DNA from: DATMRF01 sp035566435
Lineage (GTDB): Bacteria; Verrucomicrobiota; Verrucomicrobiia; Limisphaerales; UBA8199
NCBI GenBank assembly: GCA_035566435.1
Contig: DATMRF010000136.1
Coordinates: forward strand, 7,335 to 71,334
DNA: 64,000 nucleotides
Direction of reading: 5' to 3'
Shown here piece by piece: positions 62,663 through 64,000 of this stretch (its first letter is position 1; each line of letters begins with the position of its first letter). Both the position numbers and the translations under genes were made by a program. The notes under the pieces are model-generated. The model had not been told where the DNA came from. It saw only the letters and a program-made list of their open reading frames with translations, and searched no databases.

Positions 62663-63693
62663 GCGGTGTTTATGTCTGCGGCTTGGGCGCGGTTTCTCCG
62701 GCGGGTTGGGACGTCGCCGCTCTGGGGAAAGTGCTTCAGAGTCAGCTGCCAGTGCCTCGGCAGCCGCTGGCGCGCCCTGACCCAGCAAAACCGCTTCAGG
62801 CATGCCCGGTCCCGCCTCCGCTCACCCGTCCGTCATTCCTAGGCCATCCACGGCTTCGGCGCGCCAGCCCTATCACGCAATACGCCGCCGCTGCCGCTCT
62901 CGAAGCCCTAGGCAAGCTTGCGGCCAACCGGCCGCCAGGCGACCGGCTTGGACTCGTGGTCTGCCTTCAGTCGGGGTGCGTCCAATATTCGGCTCGCTTT
63001 TTCGAAGAAACGCTGCGGGACCCCCTCACGGCCAGCCCGCTCGTCTTTCCCGAGACAGTATTCGCTGCCCCGGCGAGCCATCTTGCGACTTTGTTGGGAA
63101 ACGTGACACTTGCCAGCACCCTGGTCGGCGACCCGGCGTGTTTTCTGCAAGGCGTCGCGCTGGCGGTTGACTGGCTTGAGGAACAGCGAGCTAACGCTTG
63201 CCTTGTCATCGGAGCGGAGGAAAGCCACTGGTTGCGCGCGGACGCGCTGTGGCATTTCCAGCGCTCTTCGGTGATGAGCAGCGGGGCTGGGGCCCTTTGC
63301 CTCAGCCTTGAGCCCGGCCTTTCGCTTGGTGTGGAGTTGAATGCCATCACGGATGCGCACACCTTTTCGACGGACCTGAACCGTACCCGCGCTGCCCTCG
63401 CGATGCGTTCGCAGCTGCCGTCGGGCGCGCCTACTGAGGTGCTCTTTGACAGCCAGGATGATAGCCCACAGTTAGATGCTCCCGAACGCGCCGCCTGGGG
63501 CGATTGGCCGGGTCGGCGCCTTAGCCTTAAACGGATTCTCGGGGAAGGCCTCATGGCCGCCGCCGCCTGGCAATGCGTTGCCGCCTGCGACGAAGTTGCT
63601 CGCGGCGCCGCCCCCGCCGCCAACGTCAGCCTTGTTGGCTGCAACCAGCAGGCCATCGGCGCGCGGTTCGCACGAAGCCATTCTCAGCCGTAG
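62659..63693 (+). CDS. Ketosynthase-like partner without canonical active site (chain-length-factor-like)
   Basis: 344 residues from ATG 62659 (GGAGG eight bases upstream, ATGA overlap with the KAS stop). Thiolase-like N-terminus (VYVCGLGAVSPAGWDVAALG) and Ala-rich helices (ITQYAAAAALEALGKLAA), then VIGAEESHWLRADALWHF. At the place of the nucleophile loop it reads STLVGDPACFLQGVALAVDW: the Cys is displaced, the NAHGTGT and KAGIGH His motifs are absent, and the protein is ~70 residues shorter than KAS II. This fits a non-catalytic partner such as a chain length factor or the ketoacyl-synt_2 group (inference). Confidence 0.78.
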   Translation: MSGVYVCGLGAVSPAGWDVAALGKVLQSQLPVPRQPLARPDPAKPLQACPVPPPLTRPSFLGHPRLRRASPITQYAAAAALEALGKLAANRPPGDRLGLVVCLQSGCVQYSARFFEETLRDPLTASPLVFPETVFAAPASHLATLLGNVTLASTLVGDPACFLQGVALAVDWLEEQRANACLVIGAEESHWLRADALWHFQRSSVMSSGAGALCLSLEPGLSLGVELNAITDAHTFSTDLNRTRAALAMRSQLPSGAPTEVLFDSQDDSPQLDAPERAAWGDWPGRRLSLKRILGEGLMAAAAWQCVAACDEVARGAAPAANVSLVGCNQQAIGARFARSHSQP

Positions 63694-64000
63694 ATGTAAT
63701 AGGGGCCAAACGCAAGGTCATGACGTTCGAACGGCCTATTGAAGGTTACCGAGGAAGGTTACCGAAGGTTACCGATAACGATAACGTGAACGCAGCCTGT
63801 CAGAATCGTCGCAGTCCGCGCAAATCCTTCAAGGGTTTTTAACCACAAAACGCCGTAAACACGGGTGATTCATCTGGTTTTTGGGAGAGGGTGTCGTAGC
63901 CTGCGTTGGCGCGGGCTCTAACTTAACCCGACCCGAGAGTCGGCGTGCCACGAGTTAGCAATTCCTTTCGGGCGCCCGACACTCTCGCGGGTCCTATGGG
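63694..64000. other. 307-base tail, non-coding with short repeats
   Basis: Holds a period-10 array (63741-63785), the motif CGTAAACACGGGTGATTC near 63851 (relative of the CCCGTGTTTACCG blocks) and an imperfect inverted repeat between ACCCGAGAGTCGG (near 63931) and CCGACACTCTCGCGGGT (near 63977). No gene seen before the window edge. Confidence 0.6.
63741..63785. repeat. Period-10 array, unit GAAGGTTACC
   Basis: GAAGGTTACC, a three-base GAG, then GAAGGTTACC, GAAGGTTACC and GATAACGATA. Two steps are exactly 10 and one is 13. Confidence 0.75.

Noticed and set aside
63931..63994. Third REPIN at the window edge
   Set aside because: The inverted repeat is imperfect, with shifted spacing, and is cut by the window end.

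Overview
The window reads as a chromosomal segment of a high-GC, free-living member of the Verrucomicrobiota, probably near the Pedosphaera/Limisphaera group (inference). The pointers are a planctomycete/verrucomicrobial-type ECF sigma factor beside a giant kinase-WD40 protein, a GloVer-repeat protein, a prepilin-type (H-X9-DG-like) protein, a PEP-CTERM protein, several LamG/kelch secreted proteins ending in the short beta-domain typical of this phylum, and abundant intergenic repeats.

Layout. 1-11.6 kb: an RNB ribonuclease, the sigma/kinase pair and a run of large secreted proteins. 12.0-16.5 kb: a three-lipoprotein operon (LpoB-like, COG3014-like, YcfL-like), purS-purQ and rarD. 16.5-22.5 kb: a repeat-rich spacer, a triple-LamG protein, a prepilin-like protein and a TPR-like protein. 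22.5-36.4 kb: an accessory island with a Fic protein, an Abi-alpha (DUF4393) protein, a winged-helix protein with a possible PLD-like C-terminus, small DNA-binding proteins, three zinc-ribbon membrane proteins, two duplicated HEAT-repeat proteins, an XRE/membrane-protein module, and many relics (ORF6N fragment, half tRNA-Val, truncated genes). 36.5-50.9 kb: secreted polysaccharide-related and surface proteins (GloVer, GH30, kelch, GSDH-like, clan GH-D glycosidase, LamG, PEP-CTERM) and a TPR-sulfotransferase. 50.9-52.4 kb: a strongly repetitive non-coding stretch. 52.4-58.3 kb: a Tricorn-like protease, a XerD-like recombinase and an NCS1 permease. 58.6-63.7 kb: a tightly coupled four-gene operon of two B12-type radical SAM proteins, a beta-ketoacyl synthase and a ketosynthase-like partner lacking a canonical active site.

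The most interesting signals are: (i) the compact radical SAM/ketosynthase operon, a candidate uncharacterised lipid or polyketide pathway; (ii) short intergenic arrays with different unit sequences but the same 10-base period; (iii) two REPIN-like inverted doublets and a train of three-base-loop hairpins; (iv) in the accessory island, predicted leaderless genes and a dyad that encloses the promoter of an XRE module. All functions are read from sequence motifs by eye; no database search was run.
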